This document shows, piece by piece, positions 9,797 to 18,446 of a stretch of DNA of 64,000 bases. The stretch comes from Actinoplanes utahensis (GTDB lineage: Bacteria > Actinomycetota > Actinomycetes > Mycobacteriales > Micromonosporaceae). The position numbers and the translations under genes were made by a program. Location: the NCBI RefSeq assembly GCF_016862455.1, contig NZ_BOMZ01000021.1:32840-96839 (forward strand), in the 5' to 3' direction. The notes under the pieces were generated by a model. The model was not told the DNA's origin. It ran no database searches and saw only the letters and a program-made list of their open reading frames with translations. Every line of letters begins with the position of its first letter. The stretch's first letter is position 1.

Positions 9797-10150
9797 TCCC
9801 TGACGCACCGACGAGCCCGCGTGGAGACTTACGGCTCGGATCGGATCACAGATCTCCACGCGAATTGGTGTGGAGATCTGTGGGGAGCGTAGGAGCATCG
9901 CTTCGGCCGGCAGGCCGCGTTATGGCCTTGGGGCAGGACCACCTCGCGCGGAGAAGGCTGGACGGGTCTCGTCGGGCGGGACGGTTCCGGGCCCACCACC
10001 ACCGGACCCCACCCGGAGACGGGCAGGGGTCGTCGTTGCACGGCGGCCTGTCTCGACGGAGCCGGTGAGTAGCCGGGCCGCCCGGCTGGCCCACCGATGA
10101 CGAGTGCAGCGGACAGTCCGTCGGTGCCCGGCCCGGGAAGGTCGCCGGTG
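9797..10150. other. gene-free stretch between convergent genes
   Basis: About 350 bp between the ligase gene and the minus-strand gene ending at 10151. It contains a strong hairpin at 9847-9882. Short open frames exist on both strands but none has a convincing start or composition. Confidence 0.5.
9847..9882. terminator. hairpin downstream of the DNA ligase gene
   Basis: Perfect 13-bp arms (CACAGATCTCCAC and its complement) at 9847-9859 and 9870-9882 around a 10-nt loop, 50 bp past the ligase stop. There is no T-run, as is usual for actinobacterial terminators. Confidence 0.6.
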
Positions 10151-10588
10151 TTACAGGGCGGCCAGGCTCCGGACGTAGTTGACCTGCTGGTTGATCGTGT
10201 GCACGTCGTCCTCGTGGCGGATCGTGATGCGGGAGACGTACTGATGCGGGCCGCTGGTGACCGTGACATGCACGTTCCCCTGCGGGATCGCCTCTTTGTA
10301 GAGCAGCAGGAGCAGGCTCAGCCCGCCGGTGAAGCACACGCCCAGGAACGCCACGGCCTTCGCCCACGTCGGTGTGCGCCGCTGCGAGATCCAGTGGTCG
10401 GTGACGAGCCAGCGGGAGCCGGCGAGCGGCAGATCACCCACCGGCGTGCGCACCGACGTGGAGGTGACCTGAATCTCGGCGATCTCCACGATCACCGGCC
10501 CGGTCGCCGCTGGAACGGTGAGATCCCGGCTCTCCGGCTCCGGCGGGGGCGTGGGCGAGCCCCACGGGTCACCCTGCGGGAAGGTCAT
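10151..10588 (-). CDS. hypothetical membrane protein, 145 aa
   Basis: The N-terminal 20 residues are Pro/Gly-rich (MTFPQGDPWG...). One hydrophobic segment around 95-112 (AVAFLGVCFTGGLSLLLLLY) would anchor it, leaving a short C-terminal domain with beta-strand character (VHVTVTSGPHQYVSRITI). It starts 10 bp after the SURF1 stop, so it is probably co-transcribed with it. I do not recognise the family. The ATG at 10588 is preferred to an upstream in-frame start at 10648 that would lie inside the SURF1 gene. Confidence 0.7.
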   Translation of the reverse strand: MTFPQGDPWGSPTPPPEPESRDLTVPAATGPVIVEIAEIQVTSTSVRTPVGDLPLAGSRWLVTDHWISQRRTPTWAKAVAFLGVCFTGGLSLLLLLYKEAIPQGNVHVTVTSGPHQYVSRITIRHEDDVHTINQQVNYVRSLAAL

Positions 10589-10598
10589 GCCCGAGACA

Positions 10599-11615
10599 TT
10601 AACCGGCGTCGTCCCGCGCCGCGAGACGACGCTCGCTGTCGTCCGCACGTGGCGTGGTCACCGTCGCGGACCGTGCCGCGGCGGCCTCCGCCGCCCGCCG
10701 ATCGGCCTCCGCCACCCGATCCCGTGCGTCCGCCAGAGCGACCCGGTCACGGGCGTCGGCTTCGGCCACCCGGTCGCGGGAACGCTTGGCGGCCTTGGCC
10801 GGACGTGACCGGACGGAGCCGGCGCCGGGCTCGGCAGAGACGCCGTCGCCGGCGCCCTGGGCGGTCCGTTCCTGGGCCTCACGGCGGGCCTGCCATCCGT
10901 ACAGCACGAAGGTCATGCCCGCGAAGATCCACCACTGGACCGCGTAGCCACCGTTCTGCCAGGCGTCCTCGTGCGGGATCGGGATCTGCACGAACGCCGG
11001 ATCGGCGGCCGGGGTCTGCTCGGTGAGCAGGACGTACGCCCCGTACACCGGGAAGGGCAGCTCGGTGGCGAGCCGCGGCAGGTTGATCCGCCGGGTGTCA
11101 AGCCGGCCGTCCCGCCGTTCCACTGAAGCGGGTCTACTTTCCGACAGGTGAATCTGTCCGACGACCGTCACCTGGCCGGTCGGCACGGCCGGGACCACCG
11201 GCGACTCGAGCGCCCCACCGGGTGGCGCGGGGACCCAGCCACGGTCCACCAGCACCGCCGTCCCGTCGTCCAGGATCAGCGGCGTGAGGATCTCGAACCC
11301 GACCTTGCTGGCGACCGTGCGCCCCCGGGCCTGGATCTCGTGGGCCGGATCGTAACGACCGGTGAGGGTCACCTTTGTCCAGGCCACGGCCTCGCCCGGG
11401 CCGGCGCCCGGAGTGCCCGCCGCGGTCGGCGCGGCCAGCACCGAGGTCAGCGGGACCGGGTCGGTGGCGGCTGCCGCGTCGACGCGTTCATTGATGGCGG
11501 TGCGCTCCTGGTATCGGTGCAACTGCCAATTGCCCAAGATCACCATGACGATGGCGGCGACGACGGTGAGCGCGGCCGCGCCCAGCCAGCGAGGGGTCAG
11601 CAGGAACCGGTACAC
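10599..11615 (-). CDS. SURF1 family cytochrome oxidase biogenesis protein with repeat tail
   Basis: SURF1 proteins help insert heme a into the aa3 cytochrome c oxidase. The usual two-span layout is present: a first membrane helix at about 10-28, the family GNWQLHRYQ motif directly after it, a periplasmic domain with DRGWVPAP, and a second span in AVQWWIFAGMTFVLYGWQARR near residue 235. Beyond the family end there is a charged tail of about 90 residues with three 9-residue repeats of RDRVAEADA. The tail is probably cytoplasmic. The gene heads a two-gene minus-strand operon. Confidence 0.9.
   Translation of the reverse strand: MYRFLLTPRWLGAAALTVVAAIVMVILGNWQLHRYQERTAINERVDAAAATDPVPLTSVLAAPTAAGTPGAGPGEAVAWTKVTLTGRYDPAHEIQARGRTVASKVGFEILTPLILDDGTAVLVDRGWVPAPPGGALESPVVPAVPTGQVTVVGQIHLSESRPASVERRDGRLDTRRINLPRLATELPFPVYGAYVLLTEQTPAADPAFVQIPIPHEDAWQNGGYAVQWWIFAGMTFVLYGWQARREAQERTAQGAGDGVSAEPGAGSVRSRPAKAAKRSRDRVAEADARDRVALADARDRVAEADRRAAEAAAARSATVTTPRADDSERRLAARDDAG
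10698..10778 (-). repeat. three 27-bp in-frame repeats in the SURF1 tail
   Basis: Units at 10778-10752, 10751-10725 and 10724-10698 encode RDRVAEADA, RDRVALADA and RDRVAEADR. The repeats keep the reading frame and probably arose by slippage or unequal exchange. They are predicted to be helical and highly charged. Confidence 0.8.
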
Positions 11616-11725
11616 CCCCCGAGGCTACCTGGCGAGGCGGTGGCTCCCGCCGCAGCCAGGTAGTCTGCGACATCCGGCAGTCGATGAACACGTGGCGGCC
11701 GCCTGCGGAAACCTCGGGGGAGACA

Positions 11726-13996
11726 TTGATCACCGCCCAGCCTCGTCTGGTCGTGAGCGCGCCGTCGTCCGGCCACGGCAAGACAGCCATCGCCGTGGGC
11801 CTGCTCGCCGCGCTCAGCGGTCGTGGCGTCCCGACGGCCGGTTTCAAGGTCGGCCCGGATCACACCGACGCGGCGTACCTGGGGTTGGCCGCCGGCCGTC
11901 CCGGCCGCAACCTGGACCCGCGCCTGGTCGGCGCGCAGCGCGTCGCCCCGCTCTTCGCGCACGGCGCCTCCGGTGCCCAGGTCGCCGTCATCGAGGGCGC
12001 GATGGGCCTGTTCGACAGTCTCACCGGCCAGCCGGAGATCGACGGCACCGCCTCGGTCGCGGCCGCCCTGCGTGCGCCGGTGGTTCTCGTCGTCGACGTC
12101 GCCGCGATGGGCCACTCGCTCGCCGCGCTGGTGCACGGCTTCCGGATGTTCGACGAGATGGTGCATCTCGGCGGCGTGATCCTGAACCGGGTCGCCTCCG
12201 AGCGGCACGAGCAGATGCTGCGCAGCGCCATGGACGACATCGGCATGCCGGTTCTCGGCGCCCTGCATCGCGGTGACCTTCCCAACGTGCTGCCCGCCCG
12301 CACCCACGGCCTGGTCCCGGTCGCGCACCGGACGGTCGAGGCCGGCCGGGCGGTGCGGCGCCTCGGCGAGGCCGTCTCCGGTTCCCTCGACATGGACCGG
12401 TTGATGGCCCTCGCCGCGTCCGCGCCGCCGATCCCCGGCCCGCTCTGGACCCCAGCGGAAGCGGCCGGTGACGAGCGGTTCGACCAGCGGCCGTTGATCG
12501 CCCTGGCTGGGGGCCAGGGCGCCCCCTACACCTACGTGGAGACGGCCGAGCTGCTCACCGCCGCGGGCGCGGACGTCGCGGTCGTCGACCCTCTGCGCGA
12601 TGAGGTGCTGCCACCGGGCACGCGCGGGCTGGTGGTGGGTGCGGGCCTTCCTGAGGGGTACGCGGAGGAGCTCTCCGCCAATCGCCGGCTCTGCGCGGCC
12701 GTCGCGCAGTTCGCCCGGGACGGCTGGCCCGTGGTGGCCGAGGGCGTCGCCCTGCCGTGGCTCGGCCGGGAACTGGACGGCCGCCCGATGTGCGGCGTCC
12801 TCGACGCGACCGCGACGACCGGCGAGCAGACCGTCGCCGGTTACCGCGAGGCGACCGCCCCCGGCACATCGGTGCTGGCCCCGGCCGGCGCCCGGATCAC
12901 CGGCTACAAGCAGCACCGCGCGGTGGTCACCCCTCGGCACGGCGCCAACCCGGCCTGGACCTGGTCCGGCGGCAACCCGGAGGGCTTCGTCTGGCGCCAG
13001 GTCCACGCCTCGCAGCTCGCCCTGCACTGGGCCGCCGCCCCGGAGATCGCCCGCCGCCTGGTCTCCGCCGCACACGCCGGCCCGCAGGGCACTCAGCCCT
13101 CGCAGGCCCCGCAGAGCTTCCATGCCCCGAGCTTGCACGGCCCGCAGAGCTCCCCGAACTCACACGGCTCGCAGAACGGCATGCACTCCGGTTCACCCGC
13201 AGGTCACCCGGCGATGCCTCCCACCCAGGGCGGACCGGGCGGCCAAGGCGGACCGGGCGGGCAGCCGTCGGGCATGCCCCCGGTCCAGGGCTCGCCGGCT
13301 GTGCCGGGTCCGCCGAGGCCGCCGCAGCCGGTGCCGACCGGCATGCTCCCCGGCCAGGGCCCCGGCCCCTCCTATGGCATGCCTCCCGGTCAGAACGGCT
13401 CGCCGTACGACATGCCGCAGCGTCCCGGGCCGTCCGGATCACCCTTCGACATGCCGCCCGGCCAGGGCCCCGGCGGCTCGCCGTTCGACATGCCGCCCGG
13501 TCAAGGCCCTGGCGGCTTCCCGTTCGACATGCTGCCAGGCCACGGCTCCGGGCCGAACGGCTCGGCCCGCAACGTTCCCGTGGGACAGGGTGTCGGCCCC
13601 GGATTCGGCATGCCGGGTTCCGGCATGCCGGTCTCCAGCTTCCCGGACGCCGGTATGTCGGCGGCCCCTGGCCCGGAGACCCCCGACAACGGAGCGCCGA
13701 CCCAGGTGATGCCGGCTCCGGGTCTGCCCACCAGCCCCGGCATGCCACCCGGCCCGATGTCCTTCGGCGGTCCCGGTCAGGGAATGCCGTCGCACCAGGC
13801 CCAGGGCGGCCCGCAAGGTCACATCCTGCCGACCGGCGCCCTGCCCCAGATCCAGATCACGACCAACCAACCGGATTCCGGCGTCGCCATCTCCGGCCAG
13901 ATCCTGCCGCCCGCGGCACCGTCCGGCTCCGGCGACTCCTCCGGCCCCAACACGCCGCCTTCGGACGGCCATCCCCACGACATGCCCGTGCGCTGA
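11726..13996 (+). CDS. cobB: cobyrinate a,c-diamide synthase CobB/CbiA with long disordered tail
   Basis: Amidates the a and c carboxylates of (hydrogeno)cobyrinic acid. Residues 1-450 match the family: P-loop SAPSSGHGKT (11-20), FKVGPDHTDAAYLG, EGAMGLFDS, then a glutaminase-like domain ending VHASQLALHWA. Two things are odd. The position of the catalytic Cys (family pattern AECxGL) reads AEGVAL, with Gly340, so glutaminase activity is doubtful although the His residues remain. After residue 455 there are 300 residues of Gly/Pro/Met/Gln-rich sequence with repeated FDMPPGQGPG units, absent from normal CobB. The TTG at 11726 has a GGGGGAG site; an ATG at 11684 is possible. Confidence 0.9.
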   Translation: MITAQPRLVVSAPSSGHGKTAIAVGLLAALSGRGVPTAGFKVGPDHTDAAYLGLAAGRPGRNLDPRLVGAQRVAPLFAHGASGAQVAVIEGAMGLFDSLTGQPEIDGTASVAAALRAPVVLVVDVAAMGHSLAALVHGFRMFDEMVHLGGVILNRVASERHEQMLRSAMDDIGMPVLGALHRGDLPNVLPARTHGLVPVAHRTVEAGRAVRRLGEAVSGSLDMDRLMALAASAPPIPGPLWTPAEAAGDERFDQRPLIALAGGQGAPYTYVETAELLTAAGADVAVVDPLRDEVLPPGTRGLVVGAGLPEGYAEELSANRRLCAAVAQFARDGWPVVAEGVALPWLGRELDGRPMCGVLDATATTGEQTVAGYREATAPGTSVLAPAGARITGYKQHRAVVTPRHGANPAWTWSGGNPEGFVWRQVHASQLALHWAAAPEIARRLVSAAHAGPQGTQPSQAPQSFHAPSLHGPQSSPNSHGSQNGMHSGSPAGHPAMPPTQGGPGGQGGPGGQPSGMPPVQGSPAVPGPPRPPQPVPTGMLPGQGPGPSYGMPPGQNGSPYDMPQRPGPSGSPFDMPPGQGPGGSPFDMPPGQGPGGFPFDMLPGHGSGPNGSARNVPVGQGVGPGFGMPGSGMPVSSFPDAGMSAAPGPETPDNGAPTQVMPAPGLPTSPGMPPGPMSFGGPGQGMPSHQAQGGPQGHILPTGALPQIQITTNQPDSGVAISGQILPPAAPSGSGDSSGPNTPPSDGHPHDMPVR

Positions 13997-14211
13997 CCCG
14001 CACCGTCCACACCCTCCGTGGTGGCGGGTCACGGACCGCGGCGCCATGAGCCGTCACCGCCGAAAGCACGGGTCCGGGCGCCACCTGTGGGTGGCCGGGT
14101 GACCTGGCGCGGCACCGGAAACGATCCAGCGTGCGAAAGCGCGATCGCGTGCCCGGAAGTTGTCGTACCCCCCTCGTACCGTGAGGCATACGACAACCGA
14201 AGGAGGAGATC

Positions 14212-14832
14212 GTGGCCGACCGTGTGCCGCTGGATTTCGACCCGCCGGTTCGTCAGATCAGAGCCCTGTTGCTGGGGGTCGACGACCGTGACCTCACCGC
14301 GCCGACTCCCTGCCCGGGCTGGCCGGTCGCGACCCTGCTCGATCATCTGATGGGACTGGCCTCCGCCTTCACGATGGCCGCCCGCAAACGCGACGGCGCC
14401 GGCGGCCCACCGCCGGAGCCATCCGCTGAGCACCTGTCCCGGCATTGGCGCAGCCGTCTGCCGGTTGTGCTCGCCGACCTCGCCACCGCGTGGAAGGACC
14501 CGCACGCCTGGACCGGCACGGCCCGGGCCGGCGGCGTGACCATGCCGGCCACCGCGATGGGCGCGGTGGCGATGACCGAGCTGGTGATGCACGGGTGGGA
14601 TCTGGCCCGTGCCACCGGCCAGGACTACGCGGCCGACCCGCGGGCGCTGGAGGTGCTCGTCGAGTTCCTCGCCCAGGGCCCGGCCGACGGCACCCCCGGC
14701 CTGTTCGGGCCCCGGGTCCCGGTCGCACCGGAGGAGGAGTTGCTGGCCCAGGCTCTGGGTATGGCCGGCCGCGACCCATCCTGGCGCCGTCCACGCCACC
14801 CCACCCCCTCCCGCCACCCGGTGCGGGAGTAG
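14212..14832 (+). CDS. TIGR03086-type metal-binding protein (DinB/maleylpyruvate isomerase fold)
   Basis: A 206-residue four-helix-bundle protein. The N terminus has the family pattern TPCPGWPVATLLDHLMGL and the centre has ELVMHGWDLARATGQ. The His residues in these two motifs would bind the metal in relatives that act as mycothiol-dependent enzymes. An excellent ribosome binding site (AAGGAGGAG) precedes the GTG start. The C-terminal 40 residues are Pro/Arg-rich and variable. Physiological substrate unknown. It stands alone, followed by a repeat array and a strong terminator. Confidence 0.8.
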   Translation: MADRVPLDFDPPVRQIRALLLGVDDRDLTAPTPCPGWPVATLLDHLMGLASAFTMAARKRDGAGGPPPEPSAEHLSRHWRSRLPVVLADLATAWKDPHAWTGTARAGGVTMPATAMGAVAMTELVMHGWDLARATGQDYAADPRALEVLVEFLAQGPADGTPGLFGPRVPVAPEEELLAQALGMAGRDPSWRRPRHPTPSRHPVRE

Positions 14833-14848
14833 ACCGTCCACCCCACCC

Positions 14849-15005
14849 GGTCCAGGAGGCGAGCCGAGCGGGGAACGGCCTGGGCTCCCGGTCCAGGAGA
14901 CGAGCCGAGCCGGGAACGGCCTGGGCTCCCGGTCCAGGAGGCGAGCCGAGCCGGGAACGGCCGGGGCTCCCGGTCCAGGAGACGAGCCGAGCCGGGAACG
15001 GCCTG
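14849..15005. repeat. 41-bp tandem repeat array (3.8 copies)
   Basis: Copies start at 14849, 14890, 14931 and 14972, each beginning GGTCCAGGAG and containing GAGCCGAG and GGGAACGGCC. The units differ at only a few positions; the last is cut short and merges into the following hairpin. The 322 bp between 14833 and 15154 hold this array and the hairpin and no gene. Confidence 0.9.
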
Positions 15006-15025
15006 GCCGGGCCAGGGAAAGCGAG

Positions 15026-15068
15026 CCCGGCCCGGCCTGGCCGGGAAGACGGGCCAGGCCGGGCCGGG
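15026..15068. terminator. strong hairpin between convergent genes
   Basis: Perfect 17-bp GC-rich arms (15026-15042 and 15052-15068) around a 9-nt loop, about 90 bp before the stop of the minus-strand penicillin-binding protein gene. It suits bidirectional termination. Confidence 0.7.
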
Positions 15069-15154
15069 TCGCAGTGCCTGTCATGCGGCATCTGCCCGGG
15101 CGGCGGGCGGGCGCGGTGGCCCGTGGGGTGCGGTGTGGCGGCCCGGGCGCGGGG

Positions 15155-17317
15155 TCAGCCCCAGACGAGCTTGTCGGAGGGCGGCTGGAAGTCCTGCTCC
15201 GGGACGCCTTCGAGAGCGTCGCGCAGGGTTTCGGCGACGGTGTATTTCGAGATGGTGGAGCGGCCGACACCGACCAGATGTTCCGGGTTGTCGGGGTCGG
15301 CGACGAAGGCGGCGGCCGCCAGTTGTGGGGTGTAACCGCTGAACCAGGCGGTCTTGTTGCCGTCGGTGGTTCCGCTCTTGCCGGCGACCGGACGGCCCAG
15401 TGTGCGGTAGACCATCTCCGACGTGCCCCAGCCGCCGCAGCCGCCGCGGGCCGCGCCGTAACCGGTGACGCAGCGGGCCGCGTCGGTGGCGGCGCGGGCC
15501 ACGTTCACCTTGACGGCCTGGTCACAGCGTGGCGCGGCGACGAGTCGTCCCTGGTGGAGGGCGTTGGAGCCGTCCGGGGTGCGGATGCTGGTCACCGGCA
15601 GGGGCTGGCAGTGCCGGCCGTCGGCGGCGAGGGTGGCGAAGACGTTCGCCATCTCGACGGGGGTGGCGTCGCTGACGCCGAGGGTGAAGGCGCCCCACTC
15701 GGAGGCGTTCTCCTTTCGGGCGAGCCGTTTGTCGACGGCGGTGCGCCAGCGCAGTCCGAGCCGTTCCGCCATCTGTACGGCCTTCTCGGCGCCGACCTTC
15801 TCCTCGAGTTGAACGAAGTACGTGTTCACCGATTTGCCGAATCCGCTCCACATGGTCTGGGTGCCGGTCATCGACGCGGTGGAGTTCTTGGGGCACCAGT
15901 GGACGCCGCAGGTGGCGGGCCCGGGCGCGGTGATGTACCGGCTGACGTACCGCGGCGGTGAGTAGAAGGAGGTGGACAGTGGCATCCCGGCTTCCAGCGC
16001 GGCCAGCATCGTGAAGATCTTGAACGTGGATCCGGCCTGGTAACCGGCCATGTCGCCGCCGCCGAGCAGCGGGTTGACGGTGTTGGGGTAGTTGCCTTTG
16101 ACGTCGTCGAGCGACCGGTCGCTGTGCCTGCCGTTCTCTTCCTGGTCGAGGGAGTACCGCCGGTTGACGGCCATGCTCAGCACCCGGCCGGTGCCCGGCT
16201 GGATGACGACCTGTCCGTGCGCGATGGAGCTGTTGCGGCCTTCTTTGTCGAGTACGTGTTCCATGGCGTACCGCTGGATCTCGGGGTCGATCGAGGTGAT
16301 CACCCGGTAGCCGCCGCGCCGCAGATTCTCCTCGCGTTCCTGCGGGTTGCGGCCGAAGGCCGGCTGTTCGCGCCACCAGTTCTTGAAGTAGTCGCAGAAG
16401 AAGCCCCAGTCGTTGTGGCGGGGCGCGACCGAGACGCAGTCGTTCGGCGGGGTGTACAGCTTCAGTCTGATCTTCGTCTTGCGCGCCGAGGCGGCCTGTT
16501 CGGCGGTGATCGCGTTCATTTCGCGCATCCGGTCGATGACGTAGTTGCGCCGGTCCAGGGCGGCCTTCTGGTCCTTGGTCGCCGGATCGTACGCGGACGG
16601 CGCCTTGACGAGTCCGGCCAGCAGTGCCGCTTCGACGAGGGTGAGATCGCGGGGCGACTTGGAGAAGAAGACCTGGGACGCGGCGTAGATGCCGTACGCG
16701 CGGTGCCCGTAGTAGGCGGCGTTCAGGTACCGCTCGAGGATCTCGTTCTTGCTGAGCCGGTGTTCGACCTCGATGGCGAGCCGCATCTCGCGCAGTTTGC
16801 GGGTGGCGGTCTGTTCGGTGGCTTCCAGGGCTTCGCGCGGGGTTCGTGCGCTGTCGCGCAGCGCCATCCGGACGTATTGCATGGTCAGCGTGGACGCGCC
16901 CTGGGAGACGCCGCCGGCCTGCTGGTTGGCGACGAAGGCGCGGGCCACCCCTTTGGCGTCGACGCCGTTGTGCTCGTAGAAGCGGGAGTCCTCGGACGCC
17001 ACGATCGCCTTGATCACGTGCGGCGACATGTCGGCCAGGCCGACGTGTTTGCGGTGTTCGTCGTAGAACAGGGTGAGCAGGGTCTTGCCGTCGCTGGCGT
17101 ACACGTAGGTGGTCTGGGCGGGTGGTGTCTCGGTGAGTTGTTCGGGCATGCCTTCCAGCGCTTCGCTGCCGGCCTTGACCCCCATCCCGGCGAGGGCCGT
17201 GAAGGGATAGGAGAGGCCGGCGATGACCAGGCCCGCGATGAGCCCGGCGCGGATCAGGAGGGCGACTCTTCCGGCTACGGTGAGGCGTCGGCTCGTCACC
17301 CTAAGAAGGTATGACAA
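15155..17317 (-). CDS. class A penicillin-binding protein (transglycosylase/transpeptidase)
   Basis: Bifunctional peptidoglycan synthase of 720 residues, anchored by one N-terminal membrane helix (about 22-45) and facing outside. The GT51 glycosyltransferase domain shows the catalytic EDSRFYEHNGVD (near 110) and STLTMQYVR. The transpeptidase domain has the active-site Ser430 in STFK, the SVN motif at 496-498 and KSGTT at 647-651. It lacks PASTA repeats. The TTG at 17317 has a close GAGGGG; a GTG at 17299 is an alternative giving MTSRRLTVAGRV. It is divergent from the cobC-cobT-cobA run. Confidence 0.93.
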   Translation of the reverse strand: MSYLLRVTSRRLTVAGRVALLIRAGLIAGLVIAGLSYPFTALAGMGVKAGSEALEGMPEQLTETPPAQTTYVYASDGKTLLTLFYDEHRKHVGLADMSPHVIKAIVASEDSRFYEHNGVDAKGVARAFVANQQAGGVSQGASTLTMQYVRMALRDSARTPREALEATEQTATRKLREMRLAIEVEHRLSKNEILERYLNAAYYGHRAYGIYAASQVFFSKSPRDLTLVEAALLAGLVKAPSAYDPATKDQKAALDRRNYVIDRMREMNAITAEQAASARKTKIRLKLYTPPNDCVSVAPRHNDWGFFCDYFKNWWREQPAFGRNPQEREENLRRGGYRVITSIDPEIQRYAMEHVLDKEGRNSSIAHGQVVIQPGTGRVLSMAVNRRYSLDQEENGRHSDRSLDDVKGNYPNTVNPLLGGGDMAGYQAGSTFKIFTMLAALEAGMPLSTSFYSPPRYVSRYITAPGPATCGVHWCPKNSTASMTGTQTMWSGFGKSVNTYFVQLEEKVGAEKAVQMAERLGLRWRTAVDKRLARKENASEWGAFTLGVSDATPVEMANVFATLAADGRHCQPLPVTSIRTPDGSNALHQGRLVAAPRCDQAVKVNVARAATDAARCVTGYGAARGGCGGWGTSEMVYRTLGRPVAGKSGTTDGNKTAWFSGYTPQLAAAAFVADPDNPEHLVGVGRSTISKYTVAETLRDALEGVPEQDFQPPSDKLVWG

Positions 17318-17357
17318 AACCCCTCATGTTCGGACGGAACGGCCGAAGTAAGGCGGC

Positions 17358-18446
17358 ATGAGGGAGGGTTCGAGGGTCGGGCATGCTGACCCCATGAGTT
17401 TCGACCTTGATCATCACGGCGACGCCGAGGTGGGGGCGGGCCTGATCGATCTCGCGGTCAACGTGCGGCGCCAGGCCATGCCCCGGTGGCTGGCGGATCC
17501 GATCACCGAGTCACTGGGCGCGCTCGCGGCGTACCCCGACGAGACGAAGGCGACCGCGGCCGTCGCGGGCCGGCACCGCCGGGACCCGGCCGAGGTGCTG
17601 CTGACCGCCGGCGCCGCCCAGGCGTTCGTGCTGCTCGCGCAGGCCCTGCGCGGTGCCCGGCGCCCGGTCGTGGTGCACCCGCAGTTCACCGAGCCGGAGG
17701 CCGCGCTGCGCAACGCCGGCCATCAGGTGGAACGGGTGATCCTGCGCGAGGAGGACGGCTTCCGGCTCGATCCGGGCCTGGTCCCGGAGGACTCCGATCT
17801 GGTGTTCGTGGGCAACCCGACGAACCCGACGTCGGTTCTGCACCCGGCCGCCGACATCGCGAAACTGGCCCGCCCGGGCCGGGTCCTGGTGGTGGACGAG
17901 GCGTTCGCCGACACCACCTACCGGCCGGGCGTGCCGGGCGAGCCGGAGTCGCTCGCGGGGCGCCGGGACCTGCCCGGCCTGGTGGTGCTGCGCAGCCTGA
18001 CCAAGACCTGGGGCCTGGCCGGGCTGCGGATCGGCTACCTGCTCGGGCCGGCCGGGCTGCTGCCCCGGCTGGCCGCCGCCCGCCCGCTCTGGGCGGTCTC
18101 CACCCCGGCGCTCGCCGCGGCGACCGCGTGCGCCTCCCCGGTCGCGGTCGCGGCCGAACGGGAGATCGCCGCGGGGCTCGCGGCGGAGCGTGCCCATCTG
18201 GTGGAACGGCTGCGGCGAGTGCCGAGCGTCACGGTTCCCGGCGATCCGGCGTCCGCTTTCGTTCCGGTACGCCTCCCAGCTGCCGATCACCTACGCGTTG
18301 AGCTGCGCGAACGTGGCTATGCGGTACGCCGTGGCGACACCTTCCCGGGGCTGGGCCCGGACTGGCTGCGGATTGCGGTGCGCGACACTGCCACCACAGA
18401 CGGATTCGTGCAGACTCTGAGCGAAGTGATCGAGGAGCGACCGTGA
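17358..18446 (+). CDS. cobC: aminotransferase-like CobC (threonine-phosphate decarboxylase type)
   Basis: Fold-type I PLP enzyme related to histidinol-phosphate aminotransferase. Its place directly before cobT and cobA indicates the CobC role, making (R)-1-amino-2-propanol phosphate from threonine phosphate for CobD. The PLP lysine is in SLTKTWGLAGLRIGY (about Lys216). NPTNPTS and VVDEAFADTTY are the substrate/PLP-binding segments. The ATG at 17358 has AAGG upstream; the ATG at 17394 (MSFDLDHHGDAEV) is equally plausible. The stop overlaps the cobT start. A true aminotransferase role cannot be excluded. Confidence 0.85.
   Translation: MREGSRVGHADPMSFDLDHHGDAEVGAGLIDLAVNVRRQAMPRWLADPITESLGALAAYPDETKATAAVAGRHRRDPAEVLLTAGAAQAFVLLAQALRGARRPVVVHPQFTEPEAALRNAGHQVERVILREEDGFRLDPGLVPEDSDLVFVGNPTNPTSVLHPAADIAKLARPGRVLVVDEAFADTTYRPGVPGEPESLAGRRDLPGLVVLRSLTKTWGLAGLRIGYLLGPAGLLPRLAAARPLWAVSTPALAAATACASPVAVAAEREIAAGLAAERAHLVERLRRVPSVTVPGDPASAFVPVRLPAADHLRVELRERGYAVRRGDTFPGLGPDWLRIAVRDTATTDGFVQTLSEVIEERP

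Noticed and set aside
11616..11725. Cobalamin riboswitch upstream of cobB
   Set aside because: No B12-box-like conserved core was seen here or before cobD and cobC; the gaps are too short or lack the element.
14849..15005. Regularly spaced repeats considered as a CRISPR array
   Set aside because: The 41-bp units are head to tail without unique spacers, and no cas gene is present.
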